64,000 nt of DNA from Terriglobia bacterium (GTDB taxonomy: Bacteria; Acidobacteriota; Terriglobia; Bryobacterales; Bryobacteraceae), in the NCBI GenBank assembly GCA_021325235.1, contig JAJPHN010000016.1, positions 62,001-126,000 of the forward strand, in the 5' to 3' direction. Position 1 is the stretch's first letter. Each line of letters begins with the position of its first letter. Below, piece by piece: positions 25,150 through 33,780 of the stretch. The translations under genes were made by a program, and so were the position numbers. A model generated the notes under the pieces. The model saw only the letters and a list, made by a program, of their open reading frames with translations, made no database searches and was not told the DNA's origin.

Positions 25150-26088
25150 TTATCGGGGCTGGGCGAGCGAAGCGCTTTGGGTGAGCGGGGCGGGGGGATC
25201 GGTCCAGCGGAGCTGGTCGCCGTTTTGGTAGACGAGGCGGGTGCCGTCGGCGGCGATGAGGAGGCCGGGAGGATGCGGCGGAAGCGGTTGCCAGGTGCCG
25301 GTGGATTTGTCGAAGACGAGCAGGCGGTAGTGATGATGGTCCTCGCTCCAGTAGCCGCCGTAGAGGGTGTTGTTCTCATCGAAGGCGAGGGGCATGCCGT
25401 GCGGGAGAGGCCACTGACCGATCAGGTTGCCGGAGAAATCGAGCTCGACCCAGAGACTCTTGCCGTTGCCGAGCAGGAGGGCGGCGCCAAGGCGGTCTTT
25501 GGAGGCGCGCAGACGCCAGAGGCCGACGAAACTGCCGGTGAGGTTGTCGAGGCCGATGCCGTCGTAGGTGGGGAGAGTGGAGCGCTGGACGAAGGCGCCG
25601 AGGAGTTTGCCGTCGCGGGAGTAGTGGCGGAAGACGGGGTAGTCCGGCTCGAGTGTTTTGGGACCCCAGAGCTGGCCGAAGACCCAGAGGGAGTGGTCGG
25701 GGGCAAAGCAAATCTGCGAGGGCGCATAGGGCTGGGTTTCGACGATGCGGAGCGGTTTGCCCGTCTTGTCGAGAAGAGCGAAGCCGGCGCGCGGGAACAT
25801 GGCGCGCCAGGTGTAGGCGGAGATGCCGTCGGAATCGATATCGACGCTGTCGGGGGTGTAGGTCCGGGTGCCGTCGGGGAGGGTGAGGGAGGTCAGGTCG
25901 AAGAGGCGCGCGCCGGAGGGATCGTAGAGGGTGAGGCTGTGGACCTGGACGAGGTCCCAGGCGGCGACGTAGCCGTGGTCGAAGGCAGGCGCGGGGTTGG
26001 AGCGGCTAAGACCGTCGAAGGCGATTGTGTTGGGAGTTTGGGAGTAGGCGGCTGCGGCGAGGGCCAGGGTGACGGCGAGCAGGCGCAT
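25150..26088 (-). CDS. Secreted hypothetical beta-propeller-like protein
   Basis: A 312-residue protein with signal peptide (LLAVTLALAAAAYSQ). It is rich in beta-strand repeats ending in short turns (LTLYDPSGARLFDL, VFRHYSRDGKLLGAF, LLVFDKSTGTWQPL), as in NHL/SMP-type propellers. No catalytic motif is seen. It may be a periplasmic binding or scaffold protein. The ATG has GGAGG about 10 bases ahead. Its stop is 75 bases upstream of the kinase start on the same strand, so the two could be co-expressed. Confidence 0.6.
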   Translation of the reverse strand: MRLLAVTLALAAAAYSQTPNTIAFDGLSRSNPAPAFDHGYVAAWDLVQVHSLTLYDPSGARLFDLTSLTLPDGTRTYTPDSVDIDSDGISAYTWRAMFPRAGFALLDKTGKPLRIVETQPYAPSQICFAPDHSLWVFGQLWGPKTLEPDYPVFRHYSRDGKLLGAFVQRSTLPTYDGIGLDNLTGSFVGLWRLRASKDRLGAALLLGNGKSLWVELDFSGNLIGQWPLPHGMPLAFDENNTLYGGYWSEDHHHYRLLVFDKSTGTWQPLPPHPPGLLIAADGTRLVYQNGDQLRWTDPPAPLTQSASLAQPR

Positions 26089-26156
26089 GCTGGAGTTGCC
26101 TCCGGAGACAAGACGTGGACGTGCCGCCAGGCGTGGAGGTTCGGGCTACAGAGTTT

Positions 26157-27416
26157 TTAATCGGTGAGGCGGGTGATGCGTGCGCCGGCGGCGGCGAGTT
26201 TTTCTTCGATGCGCTCGTAGCCGCGATCCATGTGGTAGACGCGATCGATGGTGGACTGGCCGCGGGCGCGGAGGGCGGCGAGGACGAGAGAGGCGCTGGC
26301 GCGGAGGTCGGAGGCGATGACCTGTGCGCCGGTGAGCTCGGGTTCGCCGGCGACGATGGCCTGGCGGCCGACGATGCGGATATTGGCGCCCATGCGGGCG
26401 AGCTCCTGGGTGTGCATGAAGCGGTTTTCGAAGATGGTTTCGGTGACGAAGCTGATGCCCTGGGCGATGGTCATCCAGGCCATGTACTGCGCCTGGAGAT
26501 CGGTGGCGAAGCCGGGATATTCCTCGGTGGTGACATCGATGGCGGTGGGGCGGCCGTGAGCGCGGACGCGAAGAGCGCCGGGTCCGGCGTCGGCGACTTC
26601 GGCTCCGGCCTGCTGCATTTTGACGGTGAGCGCGGAGACGTGCTCGGGGTTGCAGTTGCTGATGACGACGTCGCCTTCGGTGATGGCGGCGGCGAGCATG
26701 AAGGTACCGGCTTCGATGCGGTCGGGGATGATGGTGTGCTCGGCGCCATGTAGACGTTCTACACCCTGGACGCGGATGGTGGAGGAACCGGCGCCTTCAA
26801 TTTTCGCGCCCATGGCGATGAGTAAATCGGCGAGATCGGTGACTTCGGGTTCACGGGCGGCGTTGCCGATGATGGTTTCACCGCGGGCGAGGACAGCGGC
26901 CATGAGGACATCTTCGGTGCCAGTGACGGTGATGCGGTCGAAATGGACGCGGCCGCCGCGCAGGCCCTGAGGAGCGCGGGCTTCGACGTAGCCGTGGGAC
27001 TGCTCGATCTCGGCGCCAAGGAGTTCGAGGGCGGAGATGTGCATGTTGATGGGACGCGCGCCGATGGCGCAGCCGCCGGGCATGGAGACGCGGGCGACGC
27101 CGGTGCGGGCGACGAGCGGACCGAGGACGAGGCTCGAAGCGCGCATGGTTTTGACGACATCGTAGGGAGCTTCGGGACGATCAAGGGAGCGGGCTTCGAT
27201 GCGGACGGAGCCATCCTGCTGATCAATCTGCGCGCCGGTGTAGGCGAGCAGCTTCTGCATCGTGGCGATGTCTTTGACGGGCGGGATGCGGCGGAGCGTG
27301 ACGGGTTCGGCGGTGAGGAGGCAGGCGGCGAGCGCGGGCAGGGCGGCGTTTTTGGAGCCGCTGACGGGGAGTTCGCCCTGGAGCGGAGTACCGCCGGTGA
27401 TTTGAAATTTGTCCAT
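26157..27416 (-). CDS. murA: UDP-N-acetylglucosamine 1-carboxyvinyltransferase MurA
   Basis: A 419-residue enzyme that adds enolpyruvate from PEP to UDP-GlcNAc, the first committed step of peptidoglycan synthesis. It has GSKNAALPALAA at the N-terminus, the catalytic-loop cysteine in MPGGCAIGARP (near residue 116, the cysteine that fosfomycin attacks), and PDRIEAGTFMLAAA. It is full length for the family. The cysteine is not replaced by aspartate, so no intrinsic fosfomycin resistance is indicated. It stands alone on the minus strand. Confidence 0.97.
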   Translation of the reverse strand: MDKFQITGGTPLQGELPVSGSKNAALPALAACLLTAEPVTLRRIPPVKDIATMQKLLAYTGAQIDQQDGSVRIEARSLDRPEAPYDVVKTMRASSLVLGPLVARTGVARVSMPGGCAIGARPINMHISALELLGAEIEQSHGYVEARAPQGLRGGRVHFDRITVTGTEDVLMAAVLARGETIIGNAAREPEVTDLADLLIAMGAKIEGAGSSTIRVQGVERLHGAEHTIIPDRIEAGTFMLAAAITEGDVVISNCNPEHVSALTVKMQQAGAEVADAGPGALRVRAHGRPTAIDVTTEEYPGFATDLQAQYMAWMTIAQGISFVTETIFENRFMHTQELARMGANIRIVGRQAIVAGEPELTGAQVIASDLRASASLVLAALRARGQSTIDRVYHMDRGYERIEEKLAAAGARITRLTD

Positions 27417-27485
27417 GGATACGTTGGTGAGCGCGTGTGGCGCTTCGGCGCTCGGTATCAGGGTAGCGGTTGCGCGGATATTGAT

Positions 27486-27534
27486 GACCGCTCCTTTTAG
27501 TCGCGGCTCGGTAAGACAGTTCGCGGCTCGGTTA
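27486..27534. repeat. Short palindromic repeat, one full and one partial copy
   Basis: A full unit (GACCGCTCCTTTTAG + TCGCGGCTCGGTAA) is followed at once by a partial unit (ACAGTTCGCGGCTCGGTTA). It lies in the 181-base gap between murA and the peroxidase remnant. It belongs to the GCGGCTCGG family also seen at 20621, 35831, 58141 and 59502. Confidence 0.65.
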
Positions 27535-27597
27535 GCAGTTCAAGATGTTGGACGCGCGGGCTAGTTCAATGGCAGTGGCCTGGCAAAAGAATTTTGC

Positions 27598-27972
27598 ATG
27601 TTGCGGCCATTTGGAAGAGTTCGCGAGATCGCGATGTTCGTGGCGATGGTGGTGCCTGTGTGCGGGCAATCGCTGCCGAATCGATTTCCGTTTCCGAATG
27701 AATCCGGTTTGGTCGCGACGTACAACATCGATGGCAAGCCGATTCTGGAACAGCAGGCGGAGGATGCGACGAGCGGACATGCGCAGGGCACGGTTCGGCT
27801 AACAAAGCAACAACAACACGCGATTGTGGAGTTCGAGATGAAGCTGGAAACGGCGCAGGCGTACGACTATGGGGCAGGTGCGCTGGATGCGCGGGGCTCG
27901 ATCGAGCGGTTTCAGATTGGATTTACGGAGGAGGAGAAGAGGGATCTGCTCGCGTTTTTGAAGACGCTCTGA
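27598..27972 (+). pseudogene. Internally deleted di-heme cytochrome-c-peroxidase remnant
   Basis: An open frame of 124 codons that keeps only the ends of a MauG/cytochrome-c-peroxidase-like protein. The start resembles the family's mature N-terminus (FPNESGLVATYN). The middle has IVEFEMKLETAQAYDYGAGA, and the end is the typical FTEEEKRDLLAFLKTL. Both CxxCH haem sites and the intervening domains are absent, so peroxidase activity is impossible. A signal-like stretch (MFVAMVVPVCGQ) survives, with a likely start at the internal ATG (27634). In-frame deletions are inferred. It could still make a small secreted protein. Confidence 0.55.
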
Positions 27973-27980
27973 AAGGAAGA

Positions 27981-28009
27981 GTGCGCCGGCTCTTTGGAAA
28001 CCGGCGCAC
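27981..28009. terminator. Bidirectional hairpin terminator
   Basis: A perfect 9-bp stem, GTGCGCCGG/CCGGCGCAC, closes an 11-base loop. It sits between two convergent genes, 8 bases after the peroxidase remnant and 10 bases before the end of the outer-membrane gene. There is no T-run, so it may depend on other factors. Confidence 0.6.
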
Positions 28010-28019
28010 GTAGAGGAGG

Positions 28020-29264
28020 TTAGAGCAGGCCGGCTTTGTTGAGCATGGCCTTGAAGTTGATGGTGAGGCCGCCCTGAATGTTCTGGCGGTTGAAAGCGTT
28101 GTAGGTCGGATCCGTGGGTGCGTCGACTTCGTGCGTGTAGAAGCCGAAGAAGGTCACGAACGGATGCGGCGTGTAGTTCAGGCGCACGAACGGACGCTTG
28201 CCGATCTGGTAGGCATCGCCGTTTAGGCTGAAGCCCACGATGGTGCCGAGGCGCGAGCCGCTGTAGACACCGTAGTAGCGATCGATATCGGCATAGCCGG
28301 CTTCGAGCTGCCATTTCTTATGCTGCAGGTTTTTATCGAAGGCGACGCTCCAGCCGTTGCCCGCCGGGAAGACTTCGCCCTGCAGGCTGGGTGCATTGGC
28401 GCGCTGATAGAGCTCGAAGCGAGCGCTGTCGGCAACCTTCGTTTCGGGAATCGAGGTGCGAAGGGCTTCGCGGAAGGTGTTGTAACCGAAGAACCAGTCG
28501 TATTCGAGCGAGCCAGCGAAGCGTTTGCTCCAGGCTTTATGGGCTTCGACCTGGCGGTAGTTGTTGTGGGCGAGACCGGTACCGCGTGCGAAGAAGTTCG
28601 GCGTGTAGGGATCGTAGAAACCGAGATAGCCGAAGGTGGTGGAGATCTGGTCGAAGTAGAGATGATTTTTGTCGTGGAGACGGAGGCGCTCGCCGGTGAT
28701 GTAGCCGTCTTCGTCGAAGGTGGTGATCTCGGAAGCGACACCGCGCTCGAAGCCGAGACCACCGAATTCCACGGTGACGGGTTTGACGGGAGTGGCGCTG
28801 AAATAGAGTTCGCGCATATAGAAATTCCAGCCGCGCGATTCGGGAGCATCGCCGGTAACGCCTTGGCTGAGGGCCTGGTAGATCAAACCACCGGTGCCGG
28901 GGCCGACGAAAATAGTTTCGTCCGACGGGCCGAAGTGAGCGCCCATTGCGGTCGAGTAGGCCCAGTTGAAGTAGCGGCCTGACGAGGCGCGGAAGCCGAT
29001 GAAGTACTTGCCCTGTTCATCGAGCTTGAACTTACCCGAGACGAGCGAGCGATTCTGCTCGCTGTTGAACGTATGTTCGCCGTTGGTGCCGAAGGCGTTG
29101 CGGTAGCGGCTGCTGAAGCTGAACTGATCGAGCGTCAGCCAGCGGCTGAGAGTGCCTTCGGGGTTCGGGTTGGCGGCGTTGTCGATGGACTGCGCGGCGG
29201 CCGTGAACGGTGAAAGGCAGGTAAATGCGAGTGCGAGCGCAGATGCGCCCAACAATTTTTTCAT
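28020..29264 (-). CDS. Outer-membrane beta-barrel protein (porin-like)
   Basis: A 414-residue protein with signal peptide (LGASALALAFTCLSPFTAAAQ). A long series of alternating, aromatic-rich strands follows (FSFSSRYRNAFGTNGEH, LEYDWFFGYNTF, RLNYTPHPFVTFFGFYTHEV). This is the pattern of a 14- to 18-strand outer-membrane barrel of the alginate-export/porin type. Unlike many barrels it ends in Leu-Leu rather than Phe. No specific substrate can be inferred. GGGAG precedes the ATG by about 6 bases. It is transcribed alone on the minus strand and ends at a strong hairpin. Confidence 0.75.
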   Translation of the reverse strand: MKKLLGASALALAFTCLSPFTAAAQSIDNAANPNPEGTLSRWLTLDQFSFSSRYRNAFGTNGEHTFNSEQNRSLVSGKFKLDEQGKYFIGFRASSGRYFNWAYSTAMGAHFGPSDETIFVGPGTGGLIYQALSQGVTGDAPESRGWNFYMRELYFSATPVKPVTVEFGGLGFERGVASEITTFDEDGYITGERLRLHDKNHLYFDQISTTFGYLGFYDPYTPNFFARGTGLAHNNYRQVEAHKAWSKRFAGSLEYDWFFGYNTFREALRTSIPETKVADSARFELYQRANAPSLQGEVFPAGNGWSVAFDKNLQHKKWQLEAGYADIDRYYGVYSGSRLGTIVGFSLNGDAYQIGKRPFVRLNYTPHPFVTFFGFYTHEVDAPTDPTYNAFNRQNIQGGLTINFKAMLNKAGLL

Positions 29265-29313
29265 GGAGACTCCCTATGGGTTCTGCTGAGTAGTGGGCGC
29301 GGGCGGGGAGTTG

Positions 29314-30408
29314 TCAGGGTCGGGAAATTCGGGAGAGAGAACTGGCGAGATCGGCGGCGGTTTTGGGGGCGAGGAGGATGCCGTTGCGGAAATGGCCGTA
29401 GGCGAGATGGAGGGCGCTGGAGTGCCAGGGGCCGAGTTGCAGGTGATCGCTTGACGGGCGGAAGCCGATCCAGATTTCGGAGGGCGTGGTTTCGGCCAGA
29501 TGCGGGAGCACAAAGCTGGCTTCGCTCGCGAGGCGGGCGGCGATGGCGGGATCGAGGGAACGGTCCCAGCCGGCGTGTTCGACGGAGGCGCCGGCGATCA
29601 GCAAACCGTTGGCGCGCTGCAGGAGATAGGTGTGCCCGTGGCGGAGGATGGTGTTGCAGGTCTGATCGGGTTGTTGGTAGCCGACGAGGTGACCTTTGAC
29701 GGGTTCGACGGCGGGCGGGGCGGGAACGCCGGAGACCGGGATGGAACTGCTCCAGGCGCCGGCGGCGAGGACGGCTGCGCGGAAACGGCGGCCGATGATG
29801 ACCTTGCGATTTTTGCGCGTGATGGTTTTGACGTACAGCGTAGCTTCGTTGGGCGAGACATGGATTTGTTCGACCGCGCTGACCGAGAATAGCTCAACAG
29901 CGGCTTTGGTGCAGGCGAGAACGAGGGACCGGCACAACTCGCGCGGGTTGACGATGGCGTCGTCCGGATAGAAGAGCGCGCCGGCGAGATTTTCGGTGCG
30001 CACGCGCGGCCAGAAGATGGCGACTTGTTTGGGATCGACGGCTTTGGAGGCGATGCCGAGCGCGCGCTGGCGTTCGGCACGATGCTGTAAGGCGCGCCAT
30101 TCGTCGTCGCTGTAGGCGAGATCGAGTGCGCCGCATTCCTGATAGTCGATCTCGGTTCGGGTTGCGGCTTCGAGTTCGCGGACGAAAGCGCGATAGAGTG
30201 CGCGCGAGGCGAGGGCGAGAGAGGCGAAGTCGGAGGGTTCTTCGATTTCGCCGCCGGGCGCGAGCATACCGGCTCCGGCCCAGCTGGCTTCGCCGCCGAA
30301 TCCGCCGCGCTCATAGACGGCGACACGAAGGCCGGCCTGCGCCAGACGCCAGGCGGATGCGAGGCCGATGAGACCTCCGCCCACGATACCGATGTCCGCT
30401 CGAGCCAA
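29314..30408 (-). CDS. thiO: Glycine oxidase ThiO-like FAD enzyme
   Basis: A 364-residue member of the D-amino-acid oxidase/GlyOx family. The N-terminal FAD loop is GIVGGGLIGLASAWRLAQAG. Later markers are GGEASWAGAGMLAPGGE, AVLAAGAWS and the C-terminal YGHFRNGILLAP, which is characteristic of ThiO. ThiO makes iminoglycine for the thiamine thiazole ring. No other thiamine gene is adjacent, so a general amine oxidase role remains possible. It lies 17 bases downstream of the LysR gene and may share its transcript. Confidence 0.85.
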   Translation of the reverse strand: MARADIGIVGGGLIGLASAWRLAQAGLRVAVYERGGFGGEASWAGAGMLAPGGEIEEPSDFASLALASRALYRAFVRELEAATRTEIDYQECGALDLAYSDDEWRALQHRAERQRALGIASKAVDPKQVAIFWPRVRTENLAGALFYPDDAIVNPRELCRSLVLACTKAAVELFSVSAVEQIHVSPNEATLYVKTITRKNRKVIIGRRFRAAVLAAGAWSSSIPVSGVPAPPAVEPVKGHLVGYQQPDQTCNTILRHGHTYLLQRANGLLIAGASVEHAGWDRSLDPAIAARLASEASFVLPHLAETTPSEIWIGFRPSSDHLQLGPWHSSALHLAYGHFRNGILLAPKTAADLASSLSRISRP

Positions 30409-30425
30409 GGTTTGCGCGGAGGAGC

Positions 30426-31337
30426 TTAGACGCGCGTCTCTTGCACCTGTTCGGGTTCGACGGTGGTACGCTTCACGATTTCGAGAAAGGCCTTGGCGGC
30501 GTGGCTGAGGGCGCGGCGCGCGGGGTAGACGAGACGGATTTTGCGCTCAAGCGCGAGCTCGCGGACCTTCACTTCACGCAGGGTGTTCTGCTTGATCTCG
30601 AGATCGACACACATTCGGGGGAGGAACGCCACGCCTTCATTGTCCTGCACGAGACGGCGAATGGTTTCGATGGTGGGCATCTCGACATCCATATTGAGCG
30701 GGACTTTGTAGCGCGCGAATTCTTTGAGCACGGCCTCGCGGTAGGGCGAGATGACGTTGTGCGCGATGAAGGTTTCCATGTCGAGCTCGGTGATGGAAAT
30801 TTCGCCGCGATCGGCGAAGCGATGCTCGGGGGACACGATGAGCGTGAGGCGGTCGGTGTAGATGACTTCGGTGAGAAGATGATCGTCCTGGGGATCGTAG
30901 CTGATGACGGCGAGTTCGAGTTCGCCATCGAGCATCTGGGACGGAATTTTGCTCGATTCCGAGCGCCGCACCTGCACTTTTACTTTGGGGAACATGCGGC
31001 GATATTTTTCGATGTGCTGGATGAGATAGAGCGACATCGATTCGTTGGCGCCGATGAGCAGGCGGCCGGCGTAATTGTCCTTCAGCTCACGCAGCGCATT
31101 TTCGAGATCGCTCTCGAGGCTTTGAAAGCGGCGTGCATATTCGAGGACGACTTTTCCGGCGTCGGTGAGCAGAAGCTCGCGGCCGGTGCGGTCAATTAAT
31201 TTCTCTTTGAGATCGCTTTCGAGGCGCTGAATGGCGATGGAAATCGCGGGCTGGGTACGCAGCAGTTTTTCGCCGGCACGCGAAAAACTTTTTTCTGTGG
31301 CAACGGTGAGGAAAACCTTTAAAGGATAGAGTTCCAT
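30426..31337 (-). CDS. LysR-family transcriptional regulator
   Basis: A 303-residue regulator. The N-terminal winged HTH reads YPLKVFLTVATEKSFSRAGE and TQPAISIAIQRLESDL. A type 2 periplasmic-binding-like effector domain follows at about 90-290. The ATG is preceded by GGAG at 8 bases; an in-frame GTG three codons upstream is the alternative. It is divergent from leuA across a 125-base, AT-richer gap with a T-N11-A palindrome. It therefore most likely controls leuABCD and itself, perhaps in response to 2-isopropylmalate as for LeuO/LeuR-type regulators (inference). Confidence 0.92.
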   Translation of the reverse strand: MELYPLKVFLTVATEKSFSRAGEKLLRTQPAISIAIQRLESDLKEKLIDRTGRELLLTDAGKVVLEYARRFQSLESDLENALRELKDNYAGRLLIGANESMSLYLIQHIEKYRRMFPKVKVQVRRSESSKIPSQMLDGELELAVISYDPQDDHLLTEVIYTDRLTLIVSPEHRFADRGEISITELDMETFIAHNVISPYREAVLKEFARYKVPLNMDVEMPTIETIRRLVQDNEGVAFLPRMCVDLEIKQNTLREVKVRELALERKIRLVYPARRALSHAAKAFLEIVKRTTVEPEQVQETRV

Positions 31338-31370
31338 AACGCCCACTCCGACAGGGCGTTTATGGCATCA

Positions 31371-31383
31371 TTATATCTAATAA
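31371..31383. promoter_or_regulatory. Candidate LysR box (T-N11-A)
   Basis: TTATATCTAATAA has matching outer arms TTAT/ATAA and the T-N11-A spacing recognised by LysR-type regulators. It lies between the LysR gene and leuA, about 80 bases upstream of leuA. Confidence 0.45.
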
Positions 31384-31403
31384 CAACCCGCAAAACTATA
31401 AAT

Positions 31404-31432
31404 TTGCGTAATCGCTGGCATTCATTTAGCAT
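31404..31432 (+). promoter_or_regulatory. Candidate leuA promoter
   Basis: TTGCGT and TAGCAT are separated by 17 bases. The match to sigma-70 boxes is moderate (3 of 6 and 4 of 6). The position, 31 bases before the leuA start and downstream of the LysR box, suits an activated promoter. Confidence 0.35.
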
Positions 31433-31462
31433 GAGGGAAAATTATCCGGGGCAGGAGCCTGA

Positions 31463-32635
31463 ATGAGCCGAGTGTACATATTTGACACGACACTGCGCGA
31501 TGGCGAGCAATCGCCGGGATGCAGCATGACGACGCTGGAAAAGCTGACGACGGCGACGGCGCTGGTGGATCTGGGCGTGGACATTCTGGAAGCGGGTTTT
31601 CCGATTGCATCGGAAGGCGATTTTGAGGCGGTGGATGCGGTGAGCCGGCAGTTTCCGTGGGTGTCGGTAGCGGCGCTGGCGCGGGCTTCAACGCTGGATG
31701 TAGAGAAGGCGGCGAAAGCGCTGCAGCATGCGAAGCGGCCTCGGATACACACGTTCATTGCGACGAGCGACATTCATCTGAAGTACAAGCTGAAGAAGTC
31801 GCGGCAACAAGTTCTTGACGCGGCGGTGGCGGCGGTGACGCTGGCGCGCAGTTATACAGATGATGTGGAATTTTCGGCGGAAGATGCGACGCGCACGGAA
31901 CCGGAATATCTGATGCAGGTGTGCGAGGCGGTGGTGGAAGCGGGCGCGCGCACAGTGAATCTGCCGGACACGGTGGGTTATTCAACGCCGGATGAGTATG
32001 CGGAACTGATCGGGCGCGCGGTGAAGGCGCTGGGCGATCGCGCGATTGTGAGCGTACACTGCCACGACGATCTGGGGCTGGCGGTGGCGAATTCGCTGGC
32101 GGCGGTGAAGGCCGGTGCGCGGCAGGTGGAATGCACGATCAACGGCATCGGGGAGCGCGCGGGCAATGCGGCGCTCGAAGAAGTAGTGATGGCGATGAAG
32201 GTGCGCAAGGACCGGCTGCCGTTTGAGACGAAGATCAACAGCGAAAAGCTGTATCACGCGAGCAAGACGCTGACGGAGTTTATCAGCTTCGGGCCGCAGC
32301 CGAATAAGGCGATTGTGGGCGAGAACGCGTTTGCGCACGAGGCGGGCATTCACCAGGACGGCTTTTTGAAAGAGCCGACGACGTACGAGATTATCAATCC
32401 GGCGAGCGTAGGCGTGCCGGCGAGCCGCATTGTGCTGGGCAAGCACAGCGGGCGGCATGCGTTGAAACAGCGCGCGGAAGATCTGGGTTTCAAGCTGAAT
32501 CGCGAGGAGCTCGAAGAGGTGTATCATCGCTTCACGCAGATGGCCGACAACAAGAAGGGTCTGCGCAATGATGAGATTGTGGCGCTGATCGAACTGGTGA
32601 CGAAGAGCGCTTCGGTGACGGCGGGCGCGGACTAA
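31463..32635 (+). CDS. leuA: 2-isopropylmalate synthase, short form without regulatory domain
   Basis: A 390-residue enzyme that condenses acetyl-CoA with 2-ketoisovalerate. It has the [13 protein letters not shown] signature, metal-binding [13 protein letters not shown], and [15 protein letters not shown] with GKHSGRHAL in the linker subdomains. Usual LeuA proteins have about 510 residues with a C-terminal leucine-binding dimer domain. This one stops before it, so direct feedback inhibition by leucine is not expected. Homocitrate or citramalate synthase is an alternative on length alone, but immediate linkage to leuBCD favours LeuA. First gene of the leu operon. Confidence 0.88.
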   Translation: MSRVYIFDTTLRDGEQSPGCSMTTLEKLTTATALVDLGVDILEAGFPIASEGDFEAVDAVSRQFPWVSVAALARASTLDVEKAAKALQHAKRPRIHTFIATSDIHLKYKLKKSRQQVLDAAVAAVTLARSYTDDVEFSAEDATRTEPEYLMQVCEAVVEAGARTVNLPDTVGYSTPDEYAELIGRAVKALGDRAIVSVHCHDDLGLAVANSLAAVKAGARQVECTINGIGERAGNAALEEVVMAMKVRKDRLPFETKINSEKLYHASKTLTEFISFGPQPNKAIVGENAFAHEAGIHQDGFLKEPTTYEIINPASVGVPASRIVLGKHSGRHALKQRAEDLGFKLNREELEEVYHRFTQMADNKKGLRNDEIVALIELVTKSASVTAGAD

Positions 32636-32646
32636 AAAAGCAAACG

Positions 32647-33765
32647 ATGCAATTGAACGTACTGTTGTTGCCGGGCGACGGCATTGGTGTGGAAGTGACG
32701 CGCGAGGCCCGGAAAGTGCTCGAGCAGGTGGGGCGGGTGTTTGGGCACACGCTGAAGATTTCGGAAGCGCTGCTGGGCGGAATCGCGATTCACAAAACGG
32801 GCGATCCGTTTCCCGAGGACACGCGCGAGCTGGCGGCGGAAGCGGATGCGACGTTGATGGGCGCGGTGGGGCTGCCGGAATTTGACAATGCGCCGCCGGA
32901 TAAGCGGCCGGAACGCGGATTGCTGGGTATTCGGAAAGCGCTGGGAGTGTACAGCAATCTGCGTCCGGTGCGTTCGTACAAGGCGCTGCTCGATTCCTCG
33001 CCGCTCAAGAATGAGCTGGTGGATGGCGTGGACATGATCATCGTGCGCGAGCTGACGGGCGGCGTGTATTACGGGACGCCGCGCGGGATTTCGGGTGCAG
33101 GCCTGGAAGAACGCGCAGTGAATACGATGACGTATACGCGCGGGGAGATCGAGCGCATTGCGCAGATGGCGTTTGAGCTGGCGCGCAAGCGGCGGAAGAA
33201 AGTGACGAGCGTGGATAAGTCGAACGTGCTCGAAAACTCGCAGCTGTGGCGGCGGGTGGTGGTGGATGTGGCGAAGCAGTATCCGGATGTGGCGGTGGAT
33301 CACATGCTGGTGGATAACTGCGCGATGCAACTGGTGCTGAATCCGAAGCGCTTCGATGTGGTGCTGACGGAGAACATGTTCGGCGATATTTTGAGCGATG
33401 AAGGCGCGGTGCTGGCCGGATCGATCGGGATGCTGCCCTCGGCATCGCTGGGACCGAAGCGGCCGTCGGGAGCGTGGACGGGATTGTATGAGCCGGTGCA
33501 TGGATCGGCGCCGGATATTGCGGGACAGAACAAGGCGAATCCGTTTGGCGCGATTGGCTCGGTGGCGGCGATGCTCGAATACAGTTTTGGGTTGACGCGC
33601 GAGGCGCAGGCGGTGAATGCGGCGGTGGAGAACGTGCTGAACAGCGGGCGCGTGACGGCGGATCTGAAACCGGCGGGTAAAGCGGCCACGACGAGCGAAG
33701 TGGGCGATGCGGTTTGCGAAGCGCTACAGCCTGCGCGCAAAGAGGTTGGTGCGGCGAAGAGCTGA
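32647..33765 (+). CDS. leuB: 3-isopropylmalate dehydrogenase
   Basis: A 372-residue NAD-dependent oxidative decarboxylase, the third step of leucine synthesis. It shows LLLPGDGIGVEV, ELTGGVYYGTPRG, the metal-binding FGDILSDEGAVLAGSIGMLP and EPVHGSAPDIAGQNKANP, all family signatures. The length is standard. It begins 11 bases after leuA. The tail is extended by about 15 residues (ARKEVGAAKS). Confidence 0.96.
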   Translation: MQLNVLLLPGDGIGVEVTREARKVLEQVGRVFGHTLKISEALLGGIAIHKTGDPFPEDTRELAAEADATLMGAVGLPEFDNAPPDKRPERGLLGIRKALGVYSNLRPVRSYKALLDSSPLKNELVDGVDMIIVRELTGGVYYGTPRGISGAGLEERAVNTMTYTRGEIERIAQMAFELARKRRKKVTSVDKSNVLENSQLWRRVVVDVAKQYPDVAVDHMLVDNCAMQLVLNPKRFDVVLTENMFGDILSDEGAVLAGSIGMLPSASLGPKRPSGAWTGLYEPVHGSAPDIAGQNKANPFGAIGSVAAMLEYSFGLTREAQAVNAAVENVLNSGRVTADLKPAGKAATTSEVGDAVCEALQPARKEVGAAKS

Positions 33766-33780
33766 GCGGAACGAAGAATT

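Noticed and set aside
30409-30425. TPP riboswitch before thiO
   Set aside because: Only 17 bases separate thiO from the LysR gene, too short for a riboswitch, and no thi-box sequence was seen.
31463-32635. Homocitrate or citramalate synthase
   Set aside because: The length would fit, but the gene is directly followed by leuB, leuC and leuD.
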